Positions 36,195 through 45,310 are shown, counted from the stretch's first letter. The stretch: DNA of 64,000 nt from Candidatus Gastranaerophilales bacterium (GCA_944326525.1 CALVEG010000001.1:186001-250000), one strand, 5' to 3'. Numbers and translations: made by a program. The notes: generated by a model from the letters alone, not told the origin.

Positions 36195-37097
36195 ATGGCA
36201 TTAAGATATGACGCCGGCGAAGTTGTTACAGCTATGGTTACGCCTATGAATGCGAACAGAGAAGTCGATTATAATAAGGCTGAGGAACTGACCAAGTATC
36301 TCGCAAATAATGGCAGTGAAGCTCTTCTTGTCGCAGGAACTACCGGAGAAAGTCCGACTTTAACCCATGAAGAAGAACTGGAACTCTTAAGTACAATTAA
36401 ACGTGCTGCTGCTGGCAAAGCTAAAGTTATTTTCGGTGCCGGTTCAAATTCTACAGAAACTGCAGTTAAAATGACAAAGCTTGCTTATAAAGAAGGTGTT
36501 GACGCGATTCTGTCGGTTGTGCCTTATTACAATAAACCATCGCAAAAAGGGATGATTGAACATTTTTCTGCTGTTGCAAAAGCTGCTGATTTGCCAATAA
36601 TTTTATATAATATTCCATCCCGTACGGGGGTTAATATGTCGCCTGAAACTGTGGCAATCCTTGCTGAAAAATTTCCGAATATAGTTGCGCTTAAACAAAG
36701 TTCTCCTGATATGGATTTGATTTCGGAATTGAAATTGCGTTGTCCGTCAGATTTTGCAATTTATTCAGGAGATGACAGTCTTACTCTTCCGATGCTTTCG
36801 CTTGGGGCGCACGGTGTAATTTCTGTCGCTTCTCACTTGTTCGGGTCTGAAATTAAATCTATGATCAGAAACTTTAAGACAGGTGATGTGCTTGCTTCAA
36901 GAAATATGCACAAAACTTTGTTCGGAATATTTAAAAAGCTCTTTATGGCGCCTAATCCTGTTCCAATTAAGGCTGCTTTAAAGCATAAAGGTTTAATCGA
37001 AGAATATCTAAGACGTCCGCTTGTTGAGCTTGATGAAGATCAGAAAGCAGAATTGTTTACTGTTCTTGATAGAACTAAGGCAGAATTAGCCGAGTAG
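36195..37097 (+). CDS. dapA: 4-hydroxy-tetrahydrodipicolinate synthase
   Basis: 300 residues of TIM-barrel fold. Motifs: GTTGESPTLTHEE (substrate loop), VVPYYNKPSQKG with the proton-relay tyrosine, LYNIPSRTG with Y138, and Schiff-base lysine K167 in VALKQSS. It condenses pyruvate and aspartate semialdehyde in the lysine/diaminopimelate pathway needed for peptidoglycan. RBS AAAGAGG. secD follows 69 bases later and may be co-transcribed. Confidence 0.95.
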   Translation: MALRYDAGEVVTAMVTPMNANREVDYNKAEELTKYLANNGSEALLVAGTTGESPTLTHEEELELLSTIKRAAAGKAKVIFGAGSNSTETAVKMTKLAYKEGVDAILSVVPYYNKPSQKGMIEHFSAVAKAADLPIILYNIPSRTGVNMSPETVAILAEKFPNIVALKQSSPDMDLISELKLRCPSDFAIYSGDDSLTLPMLSLGAHGVISVASHLFGSEIKSMIRNFKTGDVLASRNMHKTLFGIFKKLFMAPNPVPIKAALKHKGLIEEYLRRPLVELDEDQKAELFTVLDRTKAELAE

Positions 37098-37166
37098 GGT
37101 TGTGGATAAGTTCTTAGGTTTTAAATAAAATTACAATTAAAAATACATTAAAAGAGGAATAAAAAA

Positions 37167-38474
37167 GTGAAAAACAAAATTATTATGTTCTGGGTAATTA
37201 TAGCAATTGTAGTAACAGCAATTGCCGTAATCTTGATGAAGCCCACAAAGTTAGGACTTGATTTGGTCGGCGGTTCAAGACTTGTGTTGGAAGCTCAGCC
37301 TACCGAACAGGTTAAGGAAATTACACCTGAAACTTTAAGCCATTTACAGTTTGCAATTGAACAGAGAGTTAACAAACTTGGGGTTGCTGAAACTGTTGTT
37401 CAACAGGTCGGGGATAAAAGACTGCTTGTTGAAATTCCTGCCGTTACCGATTTAAAAGAAGCTAAAGCTTTTATCGGTGAAACTGCTCAATTAGAATTTA
37501 AAAAACCGGGTAAAGCAGAAAATGGTGTTGTAACCTGGGAATCAACAGGTCTTACAGGTAAAGATCTTTCAAAATCACAACTTACAACTGATTCAACTGG
37601 ACAGTGGGTTGTATCTTTAGAATTTAACGCAGAAGGGGCAAAGAAATTTGCTGAACTTACAGAGGCTCTTGTAAACCAACAGATGGCAATTTTCTTTGAC
37701 GGAGAACTTCAGTCCGCACCTGTTATCAGAGAACCGATTTACGGCGGAAACGCACAAATTTCAGGCGGAGACAGCGGATTTTCTTACGAAGAAGCACAGA
37801 GAATGGTTGACCTGCTGAATGCAGGTGCGCTTCCGGTTCCTGCTGAAATCGTTGAAGAAAACACCGTAGGCCCGACTTTAGGGGCTGACAGTATCGCCGC
37901 TTCTAAAAAAGCCGGTATTATCGGACTTTCTGCGGTTATGCTGTTTATGATAGCATTCTACCATGTTCCGGGTTTGATTGCAGATATCGCACTTATTATA
38001 TATAGTTTGATATTGTTTGCTTTGTTTAAAACAATTCCGGTTACATTGACCTTAGCCGGTATTGCAGGTTTCATCCTGTCTATCGGTATGGCTGTTGATG
38101 CTAACATCCTTATTTTTGAAAGAACTAAAGAAGAATTGAGAGCCGGAAGAAACCTTTTCACCGCTATCAATTCCGGTTTTGACAGAGCTTTCACAAGTAT
38201 TTTCGATTCCAATATGACAACAATAATCACCTGTGTAATCCTTTATCTTCTCGGAACAAGTGTTGTTAAAGGATTTGCGCTTACACTTGCATTAGGTGTT
38301 ATGGTATCAATGTTTACGGCAATTACAGTTACCAAAAACTTCATGCACTTAATCTTTGGTACCGGAGAACTCAAACATCCGGGATTATTCGGGCTTAAGA
38401 AGGACGAAATCGGCGCCGCTTATCAGGCTGCTGAAACCCAGAGAGAAAAAGCCCGTTTCGGAATATTGGATTAG
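37167..38474 (+). CDS. secD: Protein translocase subunit SecD
   Basis: 435 residues, GTG start with AAGAGGAA upstream. The first membrane helix (about 5-24) is followed by the periplasmic P1 region (LGLDLVGGSRLVLEAQP, VNKLGVAETVVQQVG) and five C-terminal helices containing the conserved GMAVDANILIFERTKEELR. SecD works with SecF to pull proteins through SecYEG using the proton gradient. It is shorter than E. coli SecD (615 residues) because the periplasmic head is reduced, as in many non-proteobacteria. It is 27 bases upstream of secF. Confidence 0.97.
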   Translation: MKNKIIMFWVIIAIVVTAIAVILMKPTKLGLDLVGGSRLVLEAQPTEQVKEITPETLSHLQFAIEQRVNKLGVAETVVQQVGDKRLLVEIPAVTDLKEAKAFIGETAQLEFKKPGKAENGVVTWESTGLTGKDLSKSQLTTDSTGQWVVSLEFNAEGAKKFAELTEALVNQQMAIFFDGELQSAPVIREPIYGGNAQISGGDSGFSYEEAQRMVDLLNAGALPVPAEIVEENTVGPTLGADSIAASKKAGIIGLSAVMLFMIAFYHVPGLIADIALIIYSLILFALFKTIPVTLTLAGIAGFILSIGMAVDANILIFERTKEELRAGRNLFTAINSGFDRAFTSIFDSNMTTIITCVILYLLGTSVVKGFALTLALGVMVSMFTAITVTKNFMHLIFGTGELKHPGLFGLKKDEIGAAYQAAETQREKARFGILD

Positions 38475-38501
38475 TCAGGTTAAATTAGAAAGGTAAAAAA
38501 A

Positions 38502-39488
38502 ATGTTTAATATAGGCAGAAAACACTTGGTACATATTGTAAAATACAGATGGTGGTGGATGGCGCTTACCACTCTGCTTCTGGTGCCGGGAATTGTTGCA
38601 ATGATTTATTCATCAATAACTTACCCGAACCATGCTCCGCTAAAAGTCGGTATTGATTATACCGGCGGTACAATTCTTCAGTATGGAGTTGAAGAAAAAA
38701 TTACAAATAAAGAGCTTGCTCAGACTCGTGCTAATCTTGAAGAAAAAGGTATTGAAAATCCTTATCTTCAAATCTTAAACGTAAACAGTGATCAGCAAAA
38801 AAATACAAAATCTGAAATTCAATCAATTATTTCAGTCAGAACAAAATTTATTGACAAAGATTCCCATGACACTGAAACAATTACGGGTGTCTTAAATGAA
38901 CAATATTCAAATCCTGAATTGATGTCAGTAAGTTCAGTCGGACCTACAATGGGTAAAGAATTATTTAAAAATTCTTTCATAGCCGTAGCGTTAGCGTTCC
39001 TTGGAATTGTTGCATATCTTTCATTCCGATTCCGGTTTGACTATGCTCTGGCCGCAATCTTAGGTGTATTGCACGACGTTTTGTTTGTTGTCGGAATGTT
39101 CTCAATACTTGGACTTTTGTATGATGTTCAGATTGACGGATTGTTTATCACGGCGGTTTTGACAGTAATCGGTTTTTCGGTTCACGATACAATCGTTGTT
39201 TTTGACAGAATTAGAGAAAATTTGAGATATTATTCTAAGAAAATGTCTTTCGGTGAAATTGTTGACGCTTCTGTTAACCAGACTTTGACAAGAAGTATTA
39301 ACACTTCTCTTACAACATTAATTACACTTCTTGCTCTTTATTTCTGGGGCGGAGTTACAACAAAAGACTTTGTCTTTGCAATGATTCTTGGTATTATTAT
39401 CGGAACTTATTCTTCAATTTTCTTCTGCTCTATGCTTGTTGACTTCTGGAATGACAAACAGCAAAAAGCAAGAGAAATTGCAGTTTAA
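38502..39488 (+). CDS. secF: Protein translocase subunit SecF
   Basis: 328 residues, six membrane helices. Motifs: KVGIDYTGGTILQYG after the first helix, the YLSFRFRFDYALAAI helix and GFSVHDTIVVFDRIRENL, the SecF signature. It forms the RND-like auxiliary complex with SecD. A good AGAAAGG ribosome binding site precedes the ATG. The strong terminator that follows ends the dapA-secD-secF unit. Confidence 0.97.
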   Translation: MFNIGRKHLVHIVKYRWWWMALTTLLLVPGIVAMIYSSITYPNHAPLKVGIDYTGGTILQYGVEEKITNKELAQTRANLEEKGIENPYLQILNVNSDQQKNTKSEIQSIISVRTKFIDKDSHDTETITGVLNEQYSNPELMSVSSVGPTMGKELFKNSFIAVALAFLGIVAYLSFRFRFDYALAAILGVLHDVLFVVGMFSILGLLYDVQIDGLFITAVLTVIGFSVHDTIVVFDRIRENLRYYSKKMSFGEIVDASVNQTLTRSINTSLTTLITLLALYFWGGVTTKDFVFAMILGIIIGTYSSIFFCSMLVDFWNDKQQKAREIAV

Positions 39489-39501
39489 TAGTAAAAATAA
39501 T

Positions 39502-39539
39502 AAAAAAAAAGACCGTTTTTTATAACGGTCTTTTTTTTT
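39502..39539. terminator. Bidirectional terminator between secF and pdxA
   Basis: AAAAAAAAGACCGTT, loop, AACGGTCTTTTTTTTT. The A run and T run make it work for secF (plus) and for the convergent pdxA (minus). Confidence 0.9.
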
Positions 39540-39556
39540 GAGAAAAAGATAATTTT

Positions 39557-40471
39557 TTAAAGTGCCGCATTAATAGCTGCAACCATTCCATCTTCACGAG
39601 CAATATTTTTCCCTGCAATGTCGAAAGCTGTTCCATGACCTGGGGATGTTCTTAAGATATTAAGCCCTATTGTCATATTAACGGTGCTGTCACCAGCTAC
39701 AGTTTTTATCGGAATTAATCCTTGGTCGTGATAGTTTGCAATATAGCAGTCGTATGGAAGTTTTTTGCCTTCTCTGTAATTTTTGCCGGCCTCTACAAAG
39801 AGTGTGTCTGCCGGAAGCGGGTAAGTTATATTTATTCCTTTTTTTAAAAGAGCTTTCACGGCTGGATTTAATATCTCTAGTTCTTCTTTACCAAGAATTC
39901 CGTCTTCGCCGGAATGCGGGTTGAATGCGCATAGTGCAAACTTAGGGGCGACAATGCCTAGATGTGACCTGAAAAAGTCTTGTAAATTCTTAATCTTTTC
40001 TGTAACAAGTTCTTTTGTTACTTTAACTCTTTTTAATGCACAGTGGCGTGTAAGAAGTAAAACTCTGAAATCTTTTGCGACAAAAAGCATTTCAGCTTTT
40101 TGATTTTCTTGTGCAAGATACTTTTGTAGAATTTCAGTTTGTCCTTTAAACTTGTGCCCAGCAAGGTATAGTGCATTTTTAGCAACAGGTGCTGTTACTA
40201 TTGCATCAGGTTTTATTTCGCAGGCTTTTTTGAGTGCTTGAAATGAAAATTCTCCTGCTTCTGTAAGAATTTTGCCCGGTAAAACTTGCGCATCGTATGG
40301 AATTTCAATTATTTCATAATCAGTGTCAAGTTTGCCGTAATAGTCCAAAATTCTTTTATTTGATATAAGAATAATATTTTCTTTTGGTAATTGAAGCTTA
40401 TTTAATGCTTTTATTGTAATTTCAGCGCCTATACCGTTTGGATCGCCTGTTGTAACGGCAATTTTTTTCAT
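39557..40471 (-). CDS. pdxA: PdxA-family 4-phospho-hydroxyacid dehydrogenase
   Basis: 304 residues from the ATG at 40471, which follows GGGAGGGG; an in-frame TTG at 40486 lies inside that site. Motifs: TTGDPNGIGAEI, TAPVAKNALYLAGHKFKGQT, the metal-binding FNPHSGEDG and NYHDQGLIPIKT, and the C-terminal SPGHGTAFDIAG. PdxA proper oxidises 4-phosphohydroxy-L-threonine in vitamin B6 synthesis. Next to a DUF1537 kinase, however, PdxA homologues (PdxA2) are known to oxidise 4-phospho-D-threonate or -erythronate in sugar-acid catabolism. The operon context here favours that second role. Confidence 0.9.
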   Translation of the reverse strand: MKKIAVTTGDPNGIGAEITIKALNKLQLPKENIILISNKRILDYYGKLDTDYEIIEIPYDAQVLPGKILTEAGEFSFQALKKACEIKPDAIVTAPVAKNALYLAGHKFKGQTEILQKYLAQENQKAEMLFVAKDFRVLLLTRHCALKRVKVTKELVTEKIKNLQDFFRSHLGIVAPKFALCAFNPHSGEDGILGKEELEILNPAVKALLKKGINITYPLPADTLFVEAGKNYREGKKLPYDCYIANYHDQGLIPIKTVAGDSTVNMTIGLNILRTSPGHGTAFDIAGKNIAREDGMVAAINAAL

Positions 40472-40545
40472 AATAACCCCTCCCAAAATTTAAAAAGCAC
40501 TTCTTTCTATTTTACCCGTTTAAAGGATATTTTAAACATTAAATT

Positions 40546-41853
40546 CTATTCGTGATGTTCGCAATATTTTAAAATATCTATTAAAGTATTAAGTCCGCCA
40601 AGATTTCCTGATTTTGTAATAATCCATTGAGCGTTGTGATCAAGCGAAAGTGCAATGGCTGGAGCGACCTCATCAACAAGTTGAAGTTGGGTTGCACCAA
40701 TGGCTTGACAGCATTTATAAGAAGTTTCTCCGCCCAGGGTTATTAGGATAAAATCTTTTTCGGCAGCTGCTTTTTTGGTAAGTTCTGCAAGATAGTCGGT
40801 TATAAGACAAGCTAAACTTGATTTGGTTAAATCTGCCTCTAAAAGTTCTTCGCTAAATCCGTCAAAATCTGTTATTATATCTGAAGTGTGAACCACGACG
40901 GTATGATTTTGTTTGAGGTTATTTACAACTCTTTCTGCCAAATCTCCAAAATTCCAGCTTATGATATCTTTAAGATCCGGTTCTATAAAAAGAGTATTTT
41001 CAAATTCATCACATTCTTCAAGTCGTTTAATTTGTTTGGCTGTTATTTCTGTTGCACTGCCAGAAATAACAAGTTTTGGAAGTTCAGGAATTGTTTTATT
41101 TATGTCGTGAGGCTTTAAGTCTGAATACCATAAGTCACCTAAAACCTGTGCGGCTGCAGCTGTTCCTGTTGGAAGAATATTAAAATCAGATTTTGTTATT
41201 GCCAGCATAACCTGCTCAATATCTGTTGTAGAAACAGAATCGGCAATAATTAATTTTTTACCTTCTCTAATTAAATCATTTAGACATTTTAAAATGGGTC
41301 CTGCACCCTTCATTACGGTTTTTAATTCAATTAACCCGACAAGATGCTCATAACTTTCATCAAGCTGGCTTTTTAAAAGTGTCGGAAGATGAGATTCTCT
41401 AATTGGAGAATGTGGATCTCTTGCCATTTCAGTTCTTTCTATTGGAATCCCCTTCAAAAGATGATAACCACCAATTGTAACTCTGCCTTCAGATGGAAAT
41501 GCTGGAATTATTACTGCCGCATCCCAGTTTAAAACTTCCAGCATCGCAAGAACTTCTATTGCGATATTACCTCTTACTGTAGAGTCGATTTTTTTATAAA
41601 AATAATCAGGATTGATTTTATCAATTAGAAATTTAGTTGCGTCTTTTACTGAATGGTAAGCAGTTTCAGGATCTTCGTTTCTAGTTTCTGTTGAAAGAAC
41701 CCAAGTTTGGGTTCCTTTCATATTAAGAGGTTCTGCATCATAATTCAAAAGAATTTGAGTGTTTGCGCCTTTAAGATGAAATTGAAGACCTGTGTCATTT
41801 GCTCCGGTTAGATCATCTGCTATAATTCCTGTAATATTAGAACTGATTATCAT
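40546..41853 (-). CDS. Four-carbon acid sugar kinase (DUF1537 family)
   Basis: 435 residues. The N-terminal domain begins with the signature GIIADDLTGANDTG and contains YKKIDSTVRGN (substrate binding) and IIPAFPSEGR. The C-terminal nucleotide-binding domain includes ITLGGETSYKC and TKSGNLGGLNTL. Characterised members (DtnK, OtnK) phosphorylate D-threonate, D-erythronate or 3-oxo-tetronate. The next gene is a PdxA-type dehydrogenase, the classic functional partner. No aldolase or decarboxylase for the product is visible nearby. The start overlaps the ssb gene by 17 bases, an unusual pairing. Confidence 0.92.
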   Translation of the reverse strand: MIISSNITGIIADDLTGANDTGLQFHLKGANTQILLNYDAEPLNMKGTQTWVLSTETRNEDPETAYHSVKDATKFLIDKINPDYFYKKIDSTVRGNIAIEVLAMLEVLNWDAAVIIPAFPSEGRVTIGGYHLLKGIPIERTEMARDPHSPIRESHLPTLLKSQLDESYEHLVGLIELKTVMKGAGPILKCLNDLIREGKKLIIADSVSTTDIEQVMLAITKSDFNILPTGTAAAAQVLGDLWYSDLKPHDINKTIPELPKLVISGSATEITAKQIKRLEECDEFENTLFIEPDLKDIISWNFGDLAERVVNNLKQNHTVVVHTSDIITDFDGFSEELLEADLTKSSLACLITDYLAELTKKAAAEKDFILITLGGETSYKCCQAIGATQLQLVDEVAPAIALSLDHNAQWIITKSGNLGGLNTLIDILKYCEHHE

Positions 41854-42181
41854 TTTCCAAATCTCTTTTTGAACCGAGAAGTCTTATATTATTTGCAATA
41901 ATAAAGAAAGATTCTCTTTCATTACCTGTCGCTTTATCGGTCCATTTGTTAGTGCTTATGCGTCCGTCTACTACAACTTGCATGCCTTTTTTAATGTATT
42001 CGCCAGCAAATTCTGCAAGTTTATCCCAAACATCAATTGTGAACCAATCTGCTACTTCTGATTTCGTTTTTGAATCCCAGCGGTTTACAGCCATTGAAAA
42101 CTGTGCTTTTACTTTACCTGATTCAAAATATCTGATTTCAGCATCTCTGCCTACTCTGCCTACAACTGTTGCTGTGTTCAT
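41837..42181 (-). CDS. ssb: Single-stranded DNA-binding protein, short form
   Basis: 114 residues. An OB fold with NTATVVGRVGRDAEIRYFES, FSMAVNRWDSKTK, DWFTIDVWDKLAEF and KKGMQVVVDGRISTNKW. It lacks the flexible linker and most of the acidic tail of typical SSB (about 150-180 residues), ending in KRDLENDNQF; the final DNQF may be a remnant of the usual DDDIPF-type tip. It could be a secondary SSB, for example linked to transformation, or the only one with reduced partner binding. It has its own promoter and leads an operon with sugar-acid catabolic genes. Confidence 0.93.
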   Translation of the reverse strand: MNTATVVGRVGRDAEIRYFESGKVKAQFSMAVNRWDSKTKSEVADWFTIDVWDKLAEFAGEYIKKGMQVVVDGRISTNKWTDKATGNERESFFIIANNIRLLGSKRDLENDNQF

Positions 42182-42224
42182 TCAAACCTCTTTTCAAAAT
42201 CCCTTAATCTGAATTACATTCCGT

Positions 42225-42253
42225 ATTCTACTATAAAAATAAAAACTTCTCAA
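42225..42253 (-). promoter_or_regulatory. ssb operon promoter
   Basis: On the minus strand TTGAGA (42248-42253), 17-base spacer and TAGAAT (42225-42230), about 43 bases before the ssb ATG. Confidence 0.6.
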
Positions 42254-42334
42254 ATTCTCATTACTTTTTGTAAAAATTTGAGATATTTTTAATGTTTAGT
42301 ATGGATTTTTTAAATTTACATAATAGAATTATTT

Positions 42335-42363
42335 TTGTTAATAAAGCAAGGTAGATTTAAATT
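42335..42363 (+). promoter_or_regulatory. Promoter of the GT8 gene
   Basis: TTGTTA (42335-42340), 17-base spacer, TAAATT (42358-42363), 17 bases before the ATG. The upstream 70 bases are AT-rich without other structure. Confidence 0.45.
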
Positions 42364-42380
42364 TTATAAAGGATTAATTT

Positions 42381-43307
42381 ATGGCGGTTTTGGCAGGCGA
42401 AAGCTTAAAAAATAAAGATGTGATTAATGTATGTTTTTCAAGTGATGATAATTTTGCAAAGTTTTTAACTTTGTCTATAGCAACTATTCTTGATTCAAAA
42501 AATGATGATGATAATCTTCATTTTTATATTTTAGATGGCGGTATTTCGGATGTTGCAAAGCAAAAACTTTTGAATTTGAAAAAGATAGCTGATTTTGATA
42601 TTGATTTTATAAGTGTAGATGAAGAAAAATTTAATGATTGTCCGCTTGTGAAAGGTGAAAGACTTACAAGGGCTACTTATTTTAGGTTATTAATTCCTGA
42701 TTTAATTCCTGATGTAGATAAAATATTATATATGGATTGTGATATACAAGTGAAAACGTCTTTAGAGGAGTTGTTTTCTTACGATATTGAAGACTGTTAT
42801 TTAGCTGCTGTTGAAGATGTTGATGCCGAAAAAAATTGTAAGCGTTTAAATCTGAAAAAATATTTTAATGCTGGTGTTTTACTTTTAAACTTAGCTAAAT
42901 TCAGAGAAATTAATTTTACTTCAAAAATTTTTGACTGGATTGCTTTACATAAAGATCAAATTGTATTTCATGATCAAGATGTTTTGAATTTGTATTTTGC
43001 TGATAATGTTAAATTTCTTGATAAAAAGTGGAATTTGCAGGGTATTTTAAAGAGTATAAAATTTAGAAAAGAATATAAAGAAGGAAATTTAATTCATTTT
43101 ATTGTAAGAGGAAAAAGTGACTTTGTTTTTATGGCATTTCCTATAGCTATGAAAACAGATTATAAAATAGAGTTTTTACGTTTATTTTTGAGCAGCTTGT
43201 CAAGTATAATAGGACGAAATATCTTCAATGTCAGAAATGAAGATGATTATAAAAAAGTAATAACTTTATTAGGTATTCAGATTATAATACCCAGAAAAAA
43301 GAAATAG
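42381..43307 (+). CDS. Family 8 glycosyltransferase
   Basis: 308 residues. GT8 motifs: INVCFSSDDNFAKFLTLSIA at the N-terminus, RATYFRLLIPDLIP, the metal-binding DxD in LYMDCDIQVK, YFNAGVLLLNLAKFR and HDQDVLNLYF. The family transfers sugars (often glucose or galactose) with retention, commonly for LPS core or capsule. The usual late HxxGxxKPW motif is degenerate here (HFIVRGKSDFVF), so substrate handling may be changed. The codon use is more AT-rich than in flanking thrS, hinting at a different history. It stands alone between ssb (divergent) and thrS. Confidence 0.88.
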   Translation: MAVLAGESLKNKDVINVCFSSDDNFAKFLTLSIATILDSKNDDDNLHFYILDGGISDVAKQKLLNLKKIADFDIDFISVDEEKFNDCPLVKGERLTRATYFRLLIPDLIPDVDKILYMDCDIQVKTSLEELFSYDIEDCYLAAVEDVDAEKNCKRLNLKKYFNAGVLLLNLAKFREINFTSKIFDWIALHKDQIVFHDQDVLNLYFADNVKFLDKKWNLQGILKSIKFRKEYKEGNLIHFIVRGKSDFVFMAFPIAMKTDYKIEFLRLFLSSLSSIIGRNIFNVRNEDDYKKVITLLGIQIIIPRKKK

Positions 43308-43423
43308 AGATTTTCTTGTAATATTTTTGTGCTGGTGTTAAACTTTTGTTTGTAGTTAGTTAGGGGGATCCGCCCCGTATTTAGGTCTTTTGAATGTTAT
43401 CAACTGACCGGAAAGGATAAAAA

Positions 43424-45229
43424 ATGGAAAAAAACAACGAAACTTTACACACTTTGAGGCACTCTTGCTCTCACATCATGGCGCAGGCTGTTCAAAAGCT
43501 GTTTCCGTCTGCAAAGTTAGCAATCGGACCTGCTGTTGAAAACGGCTTTTATTATGATTTCGATTTGACCGACGGGCATGCTTTTACGCAGGATGATTTG
43601 GGCAAAATCGAAGAAGAAATGAAAAATATTATTAAACAAAATTTAACGTTTGAAAAATATGTTATTCCTGATGTTGAAAAGCAGATTAAAGAATTCAAAG
43701 AAGAAGGCGAAATTTACAAGGCTGAACTTCTTGAAGAACACAAAAACGACAATCCGACTTTGTATTTAACTAAAGATAAAGACGGAAATGTTTTATTTAA
43801 TGATCTTTGTGCAGGTCCTCATATTCCGAACACATCGTTTATTAAAGCAAATGCAATTAAGTTATTAAAAGTTGCCGGCGCTTACTGGAGAGGTAATGAA
43901 AAAAATAAAATGCTTCAGAGAATTTATGCAACGGCATTTTGGAATAAAGAAGATTTGCAAGATTACCTGACATTCCTTGAAGAAGCAGAAAAGCGTGATC
44001 ACAGAAAACTTGGAGCAAAGCTTGATTTGTTCTCAACAAGGGATGAACTTGGAGGAGGTCTTGTATTGTGGCATCCTAACCTTGCAATCGTCAGAGAAGA
44101 AATTGAAAACTACTGGAGAACAGAACATAGAAAACGTGGTTACGTTATCGTAAATACTCCGCATATTGCAAAATCAAAACTCTGGGAAATTTCAGGTCAT
44201 ATGGGACACTATAAAGAGAATATGTTCTTTATTCAAAAAGATGAAGATTCTGAAGAACAGTTTGTCTTGAAACCTATGAACTGTCCTTTCCATATTTTGA
44301 TTTATCAGGCAAACAGATATTCATACAGATCATTGCCTTTGAGAATGGCAGAGCTGGGAACTGTTTACAGAAAAGAAAAATCAGGTGCTCTTTCAGGTTT
44401 AACTCGTGTTCAAGGCTTTACGCAGGATGATGCGCATATCTTCTGTACACCGGAGCAATTAGTTGATGAAATTAATGAAATTATCGACTTTGTAGCCGAT
44501 ACTATGGCATTATTTAATATGTCGTTTGAAGTTGAGCTATCTACACGTCCTGAAAGCTACGTAGGTGACATCGAAAACTGGAACAGAGCTGAAGCCGGCT
44601 TGAAAGAAGCTATGGACAGACGCGGTATGAAATATGACATTAACGAAGGTGACGGCGCATTTTACGGGCCGAAAATTGACTTCAAAGTTAAGGATGCTAT
44701 CGGCAGAACTTGGCAGTGCGCTACAATTCAGTTGGATTTCAACCTTCCTGAAAGATTTGATATCAAATATCAGGATAAAGATGGCTCAATGAAGACACCT
44801 GTAATGCTTCACCGAGTAATCTTTGGTTCAATGGAACGTTTCCATGGTATTTTAATTGAACACTTTGCAGGTGCATTCCCGACTTGGCTTGCGCCGACTC
44901 AGGTGGCAATTGTTCCGATTTCAAATGAAAAACACGCTGATTTTGCAGAAGAAGTTTACAAGAAAATGCGTGCAGCTGGAATAAGAGCAAAGCTTGACGA
45001 CAGATCTGAAAGTATGAATTACAAGATTCGTGAAAGCCTTCAGGATAAGAAAATTCCGTACGTAGTAGTTGTCGGTGACAAGGAAATGGAATCGGAAACT
45101 TTAGCTGTTAGAGCAAGAGGTATCGGTCAAGTTGGCACATTCAAAGTTGATGATTTTATCTCAAAAGTAGAAGAAGAAATCAAATCAAGAAGAATTGATT
45201 CTTTTGCTAAAGATCTTGTAAAAGCATAA
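43424..45229 (+). CDS. thrS: Threonine-tRNA ligase lacking the TGS domain
   Basis: 601 residues. It begins directly at the editing (N2) domain with LRHSCSHIMAQAV (the HxxxH metal/editing motif), so the N-terminal TGS (N1) domain of about 60 residues is absent. The class II catalytic core has motif 2 (ELGTVYRKEKSGALSGLTRV), zinc ligands from MNCPFHI onward and motif 3 (MERFHGILIEHFAGAFPTWL), followed by the anticodon-binding domain. TGS-less ThrRS is common in Cyanobacteria. A GGAAAGGA ribosome binding site precedes the ATG. Confidence 0.97.
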   Translation: MEKNNETLHTLRHSCSHIMAQAVQKLFPSAKLAIGPAVENGFYYDFDLTDGHAFTQDDLGKIEEEMKNIIKQNLTFEKYVIPDVEKQIKEFKEEGEIYKAELLEEHKNDNPTLYLTKDKDGNVLFNDLCAGPHIPNTSFIKANAIKLLKVAGAYWRGNEKNKMLQRIYATAFWNKEDLQDYLTFLEEAEKRDHRKLGAKLDLFSTRDELGGGLVLWHPNLAIVREEIENYWRTEHRKRGYVIVNTPHIAKSKLWEISGHMGHYKENMFFIQKDEDSEEQFVLKPMNCPFHILIYQANRYSYRSLPLRMAELGTVYRKEKSGALSGLTRVQGFTQDDAHIFCTPEQLVDEINEIIDFVADTMALFNMSFEVELSTRPESYVGDIENWNRAEAGLKEAMDRRGMKYDINEGDGAFYGPKIDFKVKDAIGRTWQCATIQLDFNLPERFDIKYQDKDGSMKTPVMLHRVIFGSMERFHGILIEHFAGAFPTWLAPTQVAIVPISNEKHADFAEEVYKKMRAAGIRAKLDDRSESMNYKIRESLQDKKIPYVVVVGDKEMESETLAVRARGIGQVGTFKVDDFISKVEEEIKSRRIDSFAKDLVKA

Positions 45230-45250
45230 AAATAAAGCTTTCTCAATCTT

Positions 45251-45281
45251 AAAAAGGCAGGTTTTAAAACCTGCCTTTTTT
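45251..45281. terminator. Terminator after thrS
   Basis: AAAAAGGCAGGTTTT and its exact reverse complement, 30 bases, ending in a T run; symmetric, so it can also serve the convergent gene at 45311. Confidence 0.9.
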
Positions 45282-45310
45282 ATAAAAATTAAATTATCTG
45301 TAATAGATAT

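Noticed and set aside
39557-40471. PdxA taken simply as a vitamin B6 biosynthesis gene.
   Set aside because: Kept as PdxA family, but the adjacent DUF1537 kinase makes a sugar-acid catabolic role more likely; the vitamin role is not asserted.
43308-43423. A T-box riboswitch before thrS, suggested by GGGGGATCCGCCCC.
   Set aside because: The conserved T-box sequence and the specifier and terminator/antiterminator structures are missing; only a short GC hairpin is seen.
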